The notes under the pieces: generated by a model
Database searches by the model: none
The model's input: only the letters and a program-made list of their open reading frames with translations
Told to the model about the DNA's origin: nothing
Program-made: the position numbers and the translations under genes
Shown: positions 33,276 to 44,728 of the stretch, piece after piece
Position numbering within the stretch: the first letter of the stretch is position 1
Layout of the letters: every line of letters begins with the position of its first letter
From: Heterohyrax brucei
Taxonomy: Eukaryota > Chordata > Mammalia > Hyracoidea > Procaviidae
Direction: 5' to 3'
Length of the DNA: 64,000 nucleotides
Assembly: GCA_028571685.1 (NCBI GenBank)
Contig: CM053146.1
Span: forward strand, 61,599,431-61,663,430

Positions 33276-33830
33276 GGAGGTCCAACAATTAAGTCCCCAA
33301 ACTTAATTGTTCTAGTGCTACATACCTCGTTGCTGAATATCACTACGGTCATCTTCTAAGTACCCACTTTGGGAAGCTGTGCACCGATGCCAGTACCTAG
33401 TCCACCCTGCAAAGCAATTTTGGAACTCTTTCTGGAGTGGACATTTCACACAGAAGTAAGGCAGCCGGTTCCCATGCTTAACTGTATAGCTGTCTGTGAG
33501 GGAGTTTTTACTCAGTTAACAAATAACTGTATCGGAACACTCTCCTTACTCACCTGATCTGGCCCACAATGACTTTTTCTTTACCTAAAGACAAAGGAAA
33601 TATTGAAAGGAAGACGTTGGATGCCATTCAGGACATCAAGGATAAAGCAATGACAGCTCTGATGGCCGTTCCAGAAAAAGAGGTCCAAAATTGCTTTGCA
33701 GGATGGACTATGTGCTGGCGTTGGTGCATAGCTTCCCAACTGGAGTATTTCAAGGTGACTGAGTGACATTCAGCAATGAGGTATGTAGCACTCTTTCTAG
33801 GATGAGTTCTCGAGCTTAACTGCCAGACAT
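33276..33830 (+). mobile_element. Palindromic mariner derivative, copy 2
   Basis: Same architecture and same internal junction as the copy at 16485. The left arm has 'caaagcaattttggaactct' and the right arm 'gttccagaaaaagaggtcca' then 'aaattgctttgcagg'. The central segment matches copy 1 ('gagggagtttttactcagtt' then 'aacaaataactgt'). TA precedes the left end (33274-33275), but the right terminus is eroded and its TA is not found. The right arm encodes a transposase C-terminus (VPEKEVQNCFAGW, then CIASQLEYF) on the plus strand. The left arm encodes an inverted copy of the same part on the minus strand. No N-terminal half. Confidence 0.85.
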
Positions 33831-34394
33831 GCTGCAGAAGACTGTTTTTTCCGTTCTGATCTACTGTCATTTCTTTAGTTTTCTTTCCTTTCAGATAATG
33901 CTGAACTGAGAAAAAACGGGTTTAGATTTTGAAATGTTTGCAGAAAATCTCCTTCTAATGACCATTTTATGTACTAGAGAGAAATGGCAGCGTGTCCTGG
34001 CAAATGTTGCAAAAAAAAAAAAAATTAAAGCAACACATTCAAAATTAAAGTTGTGATACTCTTTGGTAGTAGAAGAAGAATTATCAATTGAGACAAACCT
34101 AAACTTTTTTAATTTCCTGTGAAACTGTGAATGCCTTCTATCTCTTGTCTGTTGAATTGTACTGCTAAAGATCAATAGCCAGGTTGTGCTTGCTTGAAAT
34201 GTATAGGCTTTCTAATACTAGTAACCCAAGCTCTGAGAGAATCCACATCTGAAAATACCTTTAAGTTCCCTAATCGTCATTAAATTGGTTGTAACTCACA
34301 TTCACTGAGTACAAGCTCTAGTCAAATGCTGTGAAAAAGGTAGGTACCCAGTGCTAATATGCTAGAGAGAGTAAAGGGAGATATGTTATTTTGC
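33831..34394. other. Unassigned sequence
   Basis: An A-run lies at 34010-34024. No recognised family. Confidence 0.4.
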
Positions 34395-34570
34395 AATCAT
34401 ACTGGTGCTTGAATTGGGGAACTGCTTGTATCACTTGCCACCTGCATGAGCTTGGATAGAGTATTTGATCTCTTCCAGTGTCAGTTTTCCCAATTTTGAA
34501 ATACTTGCTTTGCAAAGTCCTTATGAGTACTAGTGTTGATATATGTAAAAGAAAACTTTTCTGGTACATT
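34395..34570 (+). repeat. MIR SINE, plus
   Basis: 'tatcacttgccacctgcatg' then 'agcttggatagagtatttga' and 'tctcttccagtgtcagtttt' follow the MIR order (ctagctgtgtgacc, caagttac, cctcagtttcc). Confidence 0.65.
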
Positions 34571-37500
34571 ACTTGAAACTTGGTAGTTTCAACTGTGCCA
34601 GAGAAATATTTAGAAGCTGTTATCATAATTGCAGACACAGCAGATGTGCCCATATTGTGCAAAAGGTTCTAGAATTACGACCTGAAAATAATTGTTTCAC
34701 CTCCACAACAACATCACTACAACCACTTTCTATGGTGGCTCTAGTCTCTTCTCTTGCTTCTTTTCCTTGCTCTCAAATGGATACATATACAAACTATTTG
34801 TATTTCTAAATTACAAAATATGTTCATTACTACATATTATTTTTCATGTGCATGCCTCGGAGAGGATTGAGGAATTATTTTCTAAAACATTAGTCATAAT
34901 TTGTTAATTGCTAGTGGGATGAAAGATAAATTTCCCCAGGAAAGTGGGAATTCTAAACCAGCAAGGGGAAAGTTCTAAAAGCCATGAACATTTCTGCCAG
35001 GGACCTGCCCATGTTGTCAGTGACTAAATATTGGATGGATGATCAGATCTCTTTGTTTTTTTCTCATGAAAGTGCCATTGTCAGCTGAGTGACTTAAGAC
35101 CACACAGAATGCTTTTGAATGGTACTGCATGCTAGTTACAGCTCCATGAGTAGAGAATAAGAAGAAGAATACAAATCTAATGTCGTGTTAGAGCCAACAG
35201 CTTTACATCCGAGGTGCTAGCGGGAGGGGTGCATGTACATAGGCATGTGTGTACATGTGCTTGTGTGCATGTGTGTGTACATGTACTTGTGTGTATTTAA
35301 ACCTCATATATCTTTAACAATTCCCCCATGAAAGACAGATGATTCCATTAGGAGAGGAAAATATCACACGCCCTATCAGTAGAGGCTATTTGTCTCCTGT
35401 AGATCTGGAGTCATTCAAAAGCATGTTCTCTAACAATGGCCTCAAATAACGTAATTGTGCCAAGGAGGGCTTTTATTGTTTTTACTGCACTGACCCTGCA
35501 AGGTAACAAATCACCCTGAGGTCCTAGGAGACAATGCAATGACTTTCAGAAACAGTTTCCACATGCTCAAAATTCAGTAAGTAATATCAATCCCAAGAGA
35601 CATAATTCCAAGGAAAGAAATGGAGCAAGACCTGAACTTCCCAAAGTTCCCCATAATTTTTGAAAGGGTAGGTGTTAATTACCTAGGCGTCTCTAGGGAA
35701 CAGCTAAGACAGTTTCATCTTTGCTTTCTTCTTCTTGTTACTTGGTAAGGTGTGGAAAGTGGCAAAGACCTCCTTCTGTTTCCCAAAGAAAGCAAAATCC
35801 AAAGCTCCTTGTTTGGTTTCAAACTTTTTCAGTCAGTTATTTGTCAATCTAAAGGCTCTTTTTTTTTTTTTTTCCTTTAATCACAGGCTTGACCCCACCA
35901 AAAAAGGGAAGATAATATTCAGGCTCTGTACATGAATGTTCTTTGCCAGATAATTCAATTATTACAGAAAATTATTTTAAACATTAAGATGCACCAAGTT
36001 CAGTTTTCCTCTGTTTCTGCTACTATCACCAAGCTATTGATAAGATGTCTAAATTTATTGCAGAATAATTCTGCAGGAAAAGAGATAAAAGGTTCCTGAA
36101 TAAAATATGAGGCGAGAGCTGTAAATTGTAGCAATGCATATCATTTCATTCAAATGTAGGAAGCAATTACCATCTGCTACACTCATCAGTTCCCTCCTTT
36201 ATGACTTAATTATATGTTTAATGCTATCAGATCAAGGAAAGGGCACAATAGATGAATGAGGGAGAGAAATAGAAAAGATTCTGCAACAAGACAAAAGGCA
36301 GATGAAAAGTAACCTGAGAATTGATTTCATTTGTTAGGAGAGAAGTTAATTTAAATAGTATATTCTATTATCTCCAGTGCCACCCTGAGATAATATAAAT
36401 CATGTGTTTGTGAATTTGCTTCATACAATTTTAACAAAAGCATTCAAGTTTCTGAAAACCTAAGGTCTGCAGGTTTTGATTTATTTATGAAATGGGTAAC
36501 ATTTACAAAGAAAGAGCAATGACTGACAACTAAAGCATTTAAATTATTATTAACAGTACTTTCCTGCAGAAGTAGTAGACGGCAGAGGAAAGGCTGACGA
36601 GCTCTCCCTGGTTCTTTGCTAGCTGGTTTGAAGCATCAAACAATGATCATGTGCCGGGCCTTACTGAAGAGCCCTGGTGTCCTTGGCAAAGATACCAACT
36701 GTCTGCTGAAGACATTGCCACATTTTTACACGTTATTTTTCCAGCCCCTAATCAAACAAGATGAACCACTGCAGAAGAGAGGAAATCACATGCAGCTGAA
36801 TGAGTTATGAGTCTGTCTTTCTCAAAGTATTTTTAAAACTTTTAAAAAGTGATTTGGTATGTAGAAAACGTGAGGAGTTGGCATCAATGGAGATGCTTGC
36901 TTGTTTTTTTTCAACTCCATCAAGTACAGGAAAAATGTCCTCCTAAAGTGTGGTCCTAAGTTCAAAAACGGACCCAGTGGCACTTATCAACAACAGTCTT
37001 TAATGACATGGTTTTGAAAGATAGTTGTTGCAGTGTAATTCTTCCTTCTCTAGCCTTCAGAATGAGGTTGCCCACCAGCAGATCACAAAGTTGAGCTTTG
37101 CCCGTTGAGAGTCAGAATGCCACTATAGGGCTGTATACCTAGATTTTTCTTGCTGGGTTTTAATATTTCTGATCACTGTTCTATATAAGCTCTTCAGAGC
37201 AAGCTTCATTAAATAGTATTTTTCAGTATTTCATGCATATGCTGAACAGAATACTGTCTATCACGGTTTTGGGGAAAAAAATCATTTTCTATAGTGCCTG
37301 AATTTTTTTTTATTATAAATTATATATGATCAGAAAGACTGTGTGTAGGATCAGTGTACAATGTATAACTAAGTTTTGTTATTTACTGTCAGTTTGTTCT
37401 ATTATTGATGATATAGCAATCACAAGATACAAAAAAATCTTTAAATGACACTTCAATATTTCCATAGCACTTTATCACTGGCTTTTATGTCCTAAAGCAG

Positions 37501-38267
37501 AACTGACTAGAACTTTCAAGCTTTCTTTGTAATTCACATGCAGTGAAAATCTCTGCTTACTGAAGCAAACAGTCCAAGAGTTAGAAAAATGATTTTCTAT
37601 TTTCTCCTTGTTTAACTAAACCCATGTTTTATACTTGAATCAAATTGTCTCATCTTGCTAACATAAAATTTTTCTTCTCTAACTTGGATGCTCAAAAGTA
37701 ACCAGGTGGAATTTTACTAAAGTTCCCTCCTCCCTGCCTTTTTCTACAGTCATACAAGTGCTTTAGGAAAAATCAGAAATTCCACAAGTACTGATAGGGT
37801 ACATAACTAACTAATTATTAAAAGCAGACCTGCATCACTCCATGAAAGGGATTCATCCAGGACCACAGTTTGTTAGCTATTTGGAGAACTCCAAGCTGTA
37901 AGAATCATTTTGTCTTTTATTGTTACTTCTACACTTGTTCAGCTTCAGACGAGTTAGACAGATTTATTTTCATGCTAAGAAGGAAGATTTCCTTCTTAGC
38001 AGCCAGTAGGAAACAGCATGAAACAGGCATTATCCTTCTGAGAAAGTGGCGTCTAACATGAATCCACCTAAGAGGCACAGGCAGGCTAAGGCTAACCTGT
38101 GACCTAAGGAAAGTTCCACAAGAAGAGGACAGTGCACTGTCATCATACTTCACAACGCCGTTATCTTCTTACTTTCCAGATTTTTACTTTTTAGTTCTCT
38201 AATTCTTTTTTGTTGTTGTTGCCATTACATTCTTTTACTTGTAAAATAGATATAGCAGACTTGACAA
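34571..38267. other. Longest repeat-poor stretch
   Basis: About 3.7 kb in which I recognise no SINE, LINE, LTR or DNA transposon, only a TG/CATG-rich simple repeat at about 35230-35296 and a T-run near 35860. In a window averaging one SINE per 1.5 kb this is notable. Short frames (up to 78 codons) carry no recognisable domain and nothing indicates an exon. Confidence 0.55.
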
Positions 38268-38433
38268 GGAAACTCCGGTTGCCTAGTGGCTAAGTGCTAC
38301 ACCTGCTAGCTGAAAGGTTGCTAATTCAAATCCACCAGCACTTCTTGCAAGCTCTATGGAGCAGTTCTACTCTGACTATAGGGTTGTTATGAGTTGGAAT
38401 CCACTCAATGGCAGTGGGTGTGGGTTTTTTGGT
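38268..38433 (+). repeat. AfroSINE, plus, first of three in tandem
   Basis: 'aaggaaactccggttgccta' to 'tggcagtgggtgtgggtttt'. It is flanked by near-identical direct repeats: 'ttgacaagga' at 38261-38270 and 'ctgacaagga' at about 38438-38446. This looks like a target-site duplication. Confidence 0.9.
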
Positions 38434-38442
38434 AAACCTGAC

Positions 38443-38607
38443 AAGGAAACCCTGCTGGCATATTGGTTAAGAAGTCCAGCTGCTAACAAAACATCAGCAG
38501 TTAGAATCTACCAGGTGCTTCTAGAAACCCAATGGGCAGTTCTACTCAGTCCTGTGGGGTCGCTATGAGTTGGAATTGAGTTGATAGCAACAGGTCTGGT
38601 TTGTTTC
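38443..38607 (+). repeat. AfroSINE, plus, second of three in tandem
   Basis: 'aaggaaaccctgctggcata' to 'agttgatagcaacaggtctg'. Complete. Confidence 0.9.
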
Positions 38608-38619
38608 TTCAGTAGACTG

Positions 38620-38815
38620 TAAAGGACCCCCAGGAGATGCAAATGCTTGGCTACTAACTGAAAGATTGGTGGTTCAGAACCAGCTAGAGGCTCCTCAGAA
38701 GAAAGGGTTAGGAATTTAATTCCTAAACAAATCAGTCATTGGAAACCTTACAGAACACTGTTCTAGTCTTCACACACTAGGTCACCATGAATCATAGTCA
38801 ACTCAGCAGTGATCA
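38620..38815 (+). repeat. AfroSINE long variant, plus, third of three in tandem
   Basis: 'aaaggacccccaggagatgc' head, 'gctcctcagaagaaagggtt' long-variant middle and 'ggtcaccatgaatcatagtc' tail. More diverged than its two neighbours. Confidence 0.75.
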
Positions 38816-40119
38816 TCATTTATTATTATTACTATGATTGTTGAGACAGATGCGTGCCTTGTGATTGATTACATTTTGTTCCAGATTTCAGAAGGAAAAA
38901 GACTACACAGCTTCATGAAACCTTAGTTTCGATGTTGGTTCTGCCGTGGACAAATTATGGGACTTATAGTTCACCTTTCGGGAACTCTGTTCTCCCTTGT
39001 GCAAATTAAAGAAGCTACATCAGATGCTCTGTACAATCTGAACTCCGTATTATCCTATTTTGTAGAAATTTCTCTAGTTAATGTCTTGTTAAATCTCTTC
39101 ATTAGGGATGCTGATGTTTACTTCCTACAATGTGGTCTTTAACTGTACGAAGAGACTCCCAAAGTGTCTTTTTTGTCTTGCCATATCTTCTGCTTATTAC
39201 CATATTCACTTTTTTTCTTCTGCAAATGTGGTGAAGCAGTTAAAACTGTTAGGCAGTCTTCAATGTGCCCTTGAAAAAAGGACTTCATTTCAAAGGAAGG
39301 ATGTTCAACTCACCCTTCCTTTCTTACAAATTGTCCATGTCCTAAAGGAAAATCCTTTTGCTCCTACAATGTAGTATTTCCCGTAGTACCTTGCTGGATT
39401 AAACTGTTTTGCTATTAAGAGTGGATTACTCTACATCTAAATGGTGGCTATTAGCACAGATCAGAAAATTACCATCTGTCTGGTTCCCGAGGGAATGATA
39501 AAAATATGTCCAGGGCGTCCTTTTATCAGACTCCACTATAGAAGTATAAATTTCCACCATAAGTTGTCTAGTGTAAGGTAAAATAAGTGTTCCTGCTGAG
39601 GAAGAGTGGGAACAGAGAACGGAACGAATTTAGCAGAGGCATCTAATTCTTCTTACCATCAGATCTTAACAGTTTTCTGAGTCTCTGCACTCAGATTGCT
39701 ACATGGTAGCTATCAAGGTAGACTAGCAAGTTTCTCACAATGACCTATGTGAAAATACTTGTTTTTCTTAATTTGTTGCTGTTTGGTCGAGGGCACTTGG
39801 CTGGCTGGCTGGTCTTCATCTTTATCCAAATCTCATTCATTATCACAAATCATAAAGATTTTCCTTATAGCCTAAATCTAAGGATGAAGTTGTGTCTCAA
39901 ATGCGACTAAAAGATTCTTCTAAAGAAAGCCTCAGGTAATGTACATAAATGTCTAACTGTAACCCTTGTTAATCCTTCTCTCTCACGTATATAATAAAGA
40001 TCAAATCTTCAGCCTAACCTTATTCACTGTTACCTAGGCAAAACTGATAAACAAAGGAGAAAGACTGATTGTAGCTGATCTTCCTTGTAATTGAAGAATG
40101 AGATGTTTTGCTACGTCTC
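38816..40119. other. Unassigned sequence
   Basis: No recognised repeat. An 88-codon plus-strand frame at 39108-39374 has no domain I recognise. Confidence 0.45.
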
Positions 40120-40130
40120 GCCTATAAATA

Positions 40131-40309
40131 CCAAGCCAAACAACAACAACAAAAATACTGCTGCTGTAGAGTCAATTCCAACTCATAGCTACTCCATAGA
40201 ACAGAACTGAACTTTCCTGAAGGGATTTCAAGAAGTGTGTACTGAATTTGAACTGCCAGCTCCTAGTTAACAGCTACAGCTGTTAACCATTACATCACCA
40301 GTGTTTCTG
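40131..40309 (-). repeat. AfroSINE, minus, with clear target-site duplication
   Basis: 'gctgtagagtcaattccaac', 'tgaatttgaactgccagctc' and 'acatcaccagtgtttctg'. The 11-base direct repeat gcctataaata flanks it exactly (40120-40130 and 40310-40320), showing retrotransposition into unique sequence. Confidence 0.95.
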
Positions 40310-40320
40310 GCCTATAAATA

Positions 40321-40944
40321 GAGATGATAAATGGAAGGATCAAATGGTGACTGCTCTATCCTCAAACCACTAATTGGCCCCTGAGCTAGTCCTATAAGTA
40401 AAGACAAAGAAGTTCTCATAAAGGATCTGGGTCATTTGGGGGTAACCACAGCATTGCTGTTGGGCCCATGACAAGGCTTGTCATGAAGCAGAAATGCTGA
40501 CCATTCTTCTTACTCTGGTGAACTCCAAGACTTGAGTGCTGTACAATGAGAAATCTAGATTAAAATATCAGTTCAAGGCAGAGCAGTGAAAGAGACTTCA
40601 GTGTTTCTTAAGTGTGGTAGTGCCCTGGGGCTATCTCCAGGAAATGACAGATCCCCAGAAACTGTAGATAAGGAAGTATATAGTATATGCCTGGCAGGCA
40701 CTGATGGGACTGTATCGTAGACAGCATTACAGACACTAAACCCAGTGCTAAAATGTATGTGAATTATCTAATTTCCAAGAAATACTTGGGGGTGGGGATT
40801 GTATAGTGCAGGATGTTTAGGTTCCATATTAGGTCAGAGCAAGAGCTGAGGTTATTTCGCTTAAACAAAGATTTGTTGCCAAAAAAAAAAGAAGAAGAAA
40901 AAGGAATGGGTGTAAAAGTCTAACACAGCCGCATTTTGCTCTCC
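40321..40944. other. Unassigned sequence
   Basis: No recognised repeat or exon apart from an A/G-rich run at about 40880-40905. Confidence 0.4.
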
Positions 40945-41345
40945 CTTCACTTATTTATTCAACAATTATTTCATAAATACCCATAATCACAGATGCTGTG
41001 CTAAACCTAGGGTATCCTTTTAAAAAAAAGGGTTCGGTTCTTGTCTTTATGGGCCTTATAATCTAATCAGAGTCACAGATAATACATACATAAACAAATG
41101 AGTTAATATCTAATTAATATTATGATAAAAGCTATGAAGGAAAATAGCTAGGAAAGAGAGTCAGTGGTTGTGATACGTATTTGTGTTTGGTTGGTTAAGG
41201 AAGGCCTTTCTGAAGGGATAACAAACCAGGGAGACTCAAGGGAAGAGAGAAAGTCATAGTCAAAGACTCAACGGTAGCAAAATGCTCAGTGTGTTTCAGA
41301 ACTGAAGTCAGGACAGCAGAGCTGGAGGTCAGTGTCAGATTTCAC
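40945..41345 (-). repeat. L2 LINE fragment, minus
   Basis: Reversed L2 3' landmarks in order: 'cttatttattcaacaattat', 'gatgctgtgctaaacctagg', 'gtctttatgggccttataat' then 'ctaatcagag', 'ataaacaaatgagttaatat', 'gctatgaaggaaaatagcta' and 'ggttaaggaaggcctttctg'. Confidence 0.85.
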
Positions 41346-41699
41346 CCAACTGATTGTTGACTTGAGTGGAAGTAACTTTGACCTACCACAATTCTTTATT
41401 TCCTCCAGTGTCACAAAGTGAGAAAATGCTTATCAGAAAAATAAAAAGAAGAATGACATGCCAGAAGCACGTGACAGGTCCTCTTCCAGCTTCCCACTAA
41501 AACTTCTGGAAGTAAAAGATAAAAGACAATGTTATATCATAAATCAGGAATTGGTGTGGCAATGATGGAAACAGAAATAAGATATGGTGAGTTGTGACCA
41601 AAGTTATTCTTTAATGTCATAATTAGAGAAATATTGACTATCTTAAGTTATAAGATAAAGATATAATTGGTAGAATCTAAAACAGAAGTTCTCTCTTTT

Positions 41700-42310
41700 T
41701 AATTTCTTCAAAAGACGAAAGCAAACAAAATATGGTACAAATATCAAGAGAGGAAGCACAGAAAATAGAATCCATAAAACCAGATGACAGAAGTAAGACC
41801 AAACACATCAGTTATGACAACGTACGCAAATGTGTTGGACTCCTCAATTAAAAGGCAGAGACTCTCAGATTGGAGTAGAAAACAACACTCAACAATATGC
41901 TGTTTACCAGAGACAAAGTTAAAACAAGATGACTTAGAAAGGTTATAAACAAAGGATAGGCGAAGACATATCAGTAAAAGGCAAACAAAAAGACAGCAGA
42001 AGTGTCAATATTCATGTCAGTCCAAGTGGAATTGAAGATAAGAAGAATTAACAGTACAAGGAGGATTACATTGTCTTTATAAAAGAAGCAAAATAAATGA
42101 AGGCGTGTTTGTAGCCAATGTATGTGCCAAACAACAAAGAATCATAAAGCAAAGGATACAAGCCCATACAAATGTAATAAATTTTTAGAAAATCATAATA
42201 GTAGGCCTTGATGAGTCACATATGTACATGCCAAATCTATTCAAGAAATACGAATAAGGACCAAGAAAATTTGATATATTAAAATTCACAACTTCCTTAT
42301 TTAAAATATA
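41700..42310 (+). mobile_element. L1M ORF2 endonuclease fragment, part 1
   Basis: 'aaaaggcagagactctcaga' then 'ttggag', and 'caatatgctgtttaccagag' then 'acaaagtt', correspond to the conserved L1 stretch KRQRLSDW followed by a -TICCLQETHL-like motif (here TICCLPETKL). The copy is heavily decayed and interrupted by the AfroSINE at 42311-42474. It resumes to about 42660. Confidence 0.75.
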
Positions 42311-42474
42311 CACCAAGCCAAACTCATTGCTGTCAAGTTGATTCTTTCTAAAACTGATGGTATAGGACAGGATAGACCAACCCCACAGGGTTTCTGAGGA
42401 GTGCTTGGTGGATTCAAACTGCTGACTTTTTAGTTAGCAGCCATAGCTCTAAACCACTATGCCATCAGGTGTCC
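42311..42474 (-). repeat. AfroSINE, minus, inside L1M
   Basis: 'ccaagccaaactcattgctg', 'cttggtggattcaaactgct' and 'ctatgccatcaggtgtcct'. Complete. Confidence 0.9.
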
Positions 42475-42660
42475 TAAAACACATAAGGACCCATTTAAAA
42501 AATGGCAATATTCTAAGACACACAAGACAAAATGGAAATAAATTATTTGAAAAAGAAATTGTTCAGAATACACTTCCACAACACAATTAAAAACTATAAA
42601 ATATTAAAGTTCCAATAAAGTACTTAAAAAAGTAGATTTTAAACCTTGCTCCTAACTAAG
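42475..42660 (+). mobile_element. L1M ORF2 fragment, part 2
   Basis: A-rich sequence continuing the L1M copy after the SINE ('cacacaagacaaaatggaaa' and following). It is assigned by continuity rather than by a diagnostic motif. Confidence 0.5.
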
Positions 42661-42688
42661 CTCTCAAAGAAGCAACACAAATTAATAT

Positions 42689-42804
42689 TGCCAAGTGCCG
42701 TCGAGTTGGATTACAGAATCCAAAATACCAAAAACTATAATACCAGCCAAGTGCCATTGAGTGGCATCCAACTCATGGCGACCCTAGAGGCCAGTGTAGA
42801 GCTA
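42689..42804 (-). repeat. Two AfroSINE/RTE tail fragments, minus
   Basis: 'gccaagtgccgtcgagttgg' then 'atta' at 42689-42712, and 'gccaagtgccattgagtggc' then 'atccaactcatggcgaccct' at about 42748-42787. Both are tails of the ggcacttggc subfamily without bodies. Confidence 0.7.
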
Positions 42805-42995
42805 ATGAGTTAACATTTATTGAGCACTTAAATGTGAAAGGAACTCTTTAATATGCATTTCATGAATTAGCTCATTTGAGTCTCATCACAAACCTACGAG
42901 GTAAGTACTATTTTATTCCTATTTACATTTACAGAGAATTGGAATTGTTAAATCACATACCCAGAATAAGTCTGTAGCACAGTGCAAAGTAGAAA
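42805..42995 (-). repeat. MIR SINE, minus
   Basis: 'taacatttattgagcactta', 'gaattagctcatttgagtct', 'acctacgaggtaagtactat' and 'tttacatttacagagaattg' follow the reversed MIR core. Confidence 0.8.
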
Positions 42996-43007
42996 TTTCA
43001 CTGTACT

Positions 43008-43172
43008 AAACCCTGGTGGCATAGCAGTTAATGCCACAGATGCTACCAATATGTCGACAGTTCAATTCCACGAGGTGCTCCTTGGAAACTATGGAGAAGC
43101 TCTGTCCTGTTCTATAGGGTCACTATGAGTTGGAATTGACTCAACGGCAGTGGGTTTCGGTTGCTTGGTTTT
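43008..43172 (+). repeat. AfroSINE, plus, first of a tandem pair
   Basis: 'taaaccctggtggcatagca' to 'ctcaacggcagtgggtttcg'. Complete. Confidence 0.9.
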
Positions 43173-43182
43173 ATAGTTAGGG

Positions 43183-43340
43183 AAAACCCTGGTGGCATAG
43201 TGGTTAAGTGCTATGATTACTAACCAAAAGGTTGGCAGTTCAAATCCACCAAGTGTTCCTTGGAAACTCTATGAGGCAGTTCTACTCTGTTCTATAGGGT
43301 TTCTGTGAGTCAGAATTGACTGCTCAGCAACAGGTTTAGT
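43183..43340 (+). repeat. AfroSINE, plus, second of a tandem pair
   Basis: 'aaaaccctggtggcatagtg' then 'gttaagtgctatg', with 'ggttggcagttcaaatccac' and a tail 'gtcagaattgactgctcagc'. Among the best preserved heads in the window; the B box is close to GGTTCAAATCC. Confidence 0.95.
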
Positions 43341-43687
43341 CTCTTGGGACCAAAGTTGTAGTCAAAGGCAGTACAGTAAACAAATTATTTATTTTTCTAA
43401 AAAAAAGTAATTTAACAAAAAAATCAGCTCAAGAAGTTAGAAATATAAGAAGAAAGCAGAATCCTCAATAAATAAGGAGGAAAAAGATAAACATAAGACA
43501 AATATAATCAGTAGAATAGGATGAAAACATTAACACATTTGGGAAAAAAAAGAGGTATAGACAGATGTGGAGTATGATTTAAAATATAGAAGAATACATA
43601 TTTGTCTATGATAATTAGCTTGAAAATGTGGTCAAACTGAATAAATTTCTGGAAATATTGACTTTTAACAATTATGGTATAATAAAC
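43341..43687. other. Unassigned A-rich sequence
   Basis: No recognised family. Confidence 0.4.
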
Positions 43688-43847
43688 TCCCAAACCTAAA
43701 CCCACTGCCATTGAGCTGGTTCCAATCCACAGTAACTCTATAGACTAGAACTGGCCTGTGCGTTTTCCAAGGACCTGCAGGCAGATTTGAATCGCCAACC
43801 TTTTGGTGTGTGGCCAGTCTCTTTAACCACTGCGCCAACAGGGCTCC
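43688..43847 (-). repeat. AfroSINE, minus
   Basis: 'aacctaaacccactgccatt', 'ggcagatttgaatcgccaac' and 'ccactgcgccaacagggctc'. Complete. Confidence 0.9.
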
Positions 43848-44532
43848 GTGTTATAATATATAGCATTATAAATTTTCTGCACAAATTATTTTGAGTATTT
43901 TCAAAAAGTGGAAATTACTTTTGGCTTATTTAATGGAGACATCAGAGAAAGTTCAACAAAACCATTATTTTTGTTGTTTTCTTTTTCCTTTCTAGGAACA
44001 CAGTGAGACTTGATTTCTTAGCATCTCTTTAAGATCTCGACAATGAAATGCCAATATTAGTATTAAATTACTAAGAAGGTTTATTTGCTACATTAGCTAG
44101 CATTTCTTGCCCAAATCCCATAGAAGCTTAAATGGAAGCTTTCTTTTTGAATTTGAAGGTGGATAGTATGTGGACACATGGAAATGGGAAGAAAAAGAAT
44201 TGAAACAGAGGAAGCAAACTGAGCCAAGGAGCATGGGTTAAGAAATGAAACATCTGAATGGGAAGTGTAAGTAGTTCAAGTTCCTGCTCGTTCCTGCTCG
44301 AAGTGCTGATGAATGTGTGTAAAAGAGGACAGAGGAGGATTAACTTATCCACAGTTTGGATCTTAACCTTAGAAAACGAAGAGCCACTTCCAGTTTGTGA
44401 GACAAAAATTAATAGCATTGTAATTATTATCTGAGAAAAATTACCCTAGCAACAATGTGCTGAAAAGATACTTTGAAAAATATATGAATTACAACCCATT
44501 AGAAACATAAACGTGGTAATGGGGACGTGTTA
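43848..44532. other. Unassigned sequence
   Basis: Includes a 10-base direct repeat 'ttcctgctcg' twice at about 44280-44300. A 96-codon minus-strand frame at 44128-44418 has no recognisable motif. Confidence 0.4.
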
Positions 44533-44728
44533 AACCAGTTGCCTTGGGTTGATTCGCACTCCTGGAGCCTCAAATAGAACTGTGCTCCGTAGGGCTTTCA
44601 GTGACTGCTTTTTCAAAAGTAAATTACAATGGGTTTTCTTCTGAGGCACTTCTAGGCAGATTCAAACCACCAGTCTTCTACCAAGCTTGTAGTTAGTTGC
44701 CGAGTGTGTTAACAATTTGCAGCACCCT
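44533..44728 (-). repeat. AfroSINE long variant, minus
   Basis: 'agttgccttgggttgattcg', 'gtagggctttcagtgactgc' and 'taacaatttgcagcaccctg' follow the long-variant order (tail, ggctgattttt block, head). Confidence 0.75.

Noticed and set aside
35230-35296. TG/CATG-rich stretch as a regulatory Z-DNA element
   Set aside because: It is an ordinary degenerate microsatellite. Z-DNA potential alone does not support a function.
38268-38815. Tandemly spaced repeats as a CRISPR-like array
   Set aside because: The units are three diverged AfroSINEs in a mammalian genome, without short identical repeats or uniform spacers.
43183-43260. tRNA gene suggested by A-box and B-box-like words
   Set aside because: The sequence is the head of an AfroSINE, cannot form a full cloverleaf and is repeated dozens of times in the window.
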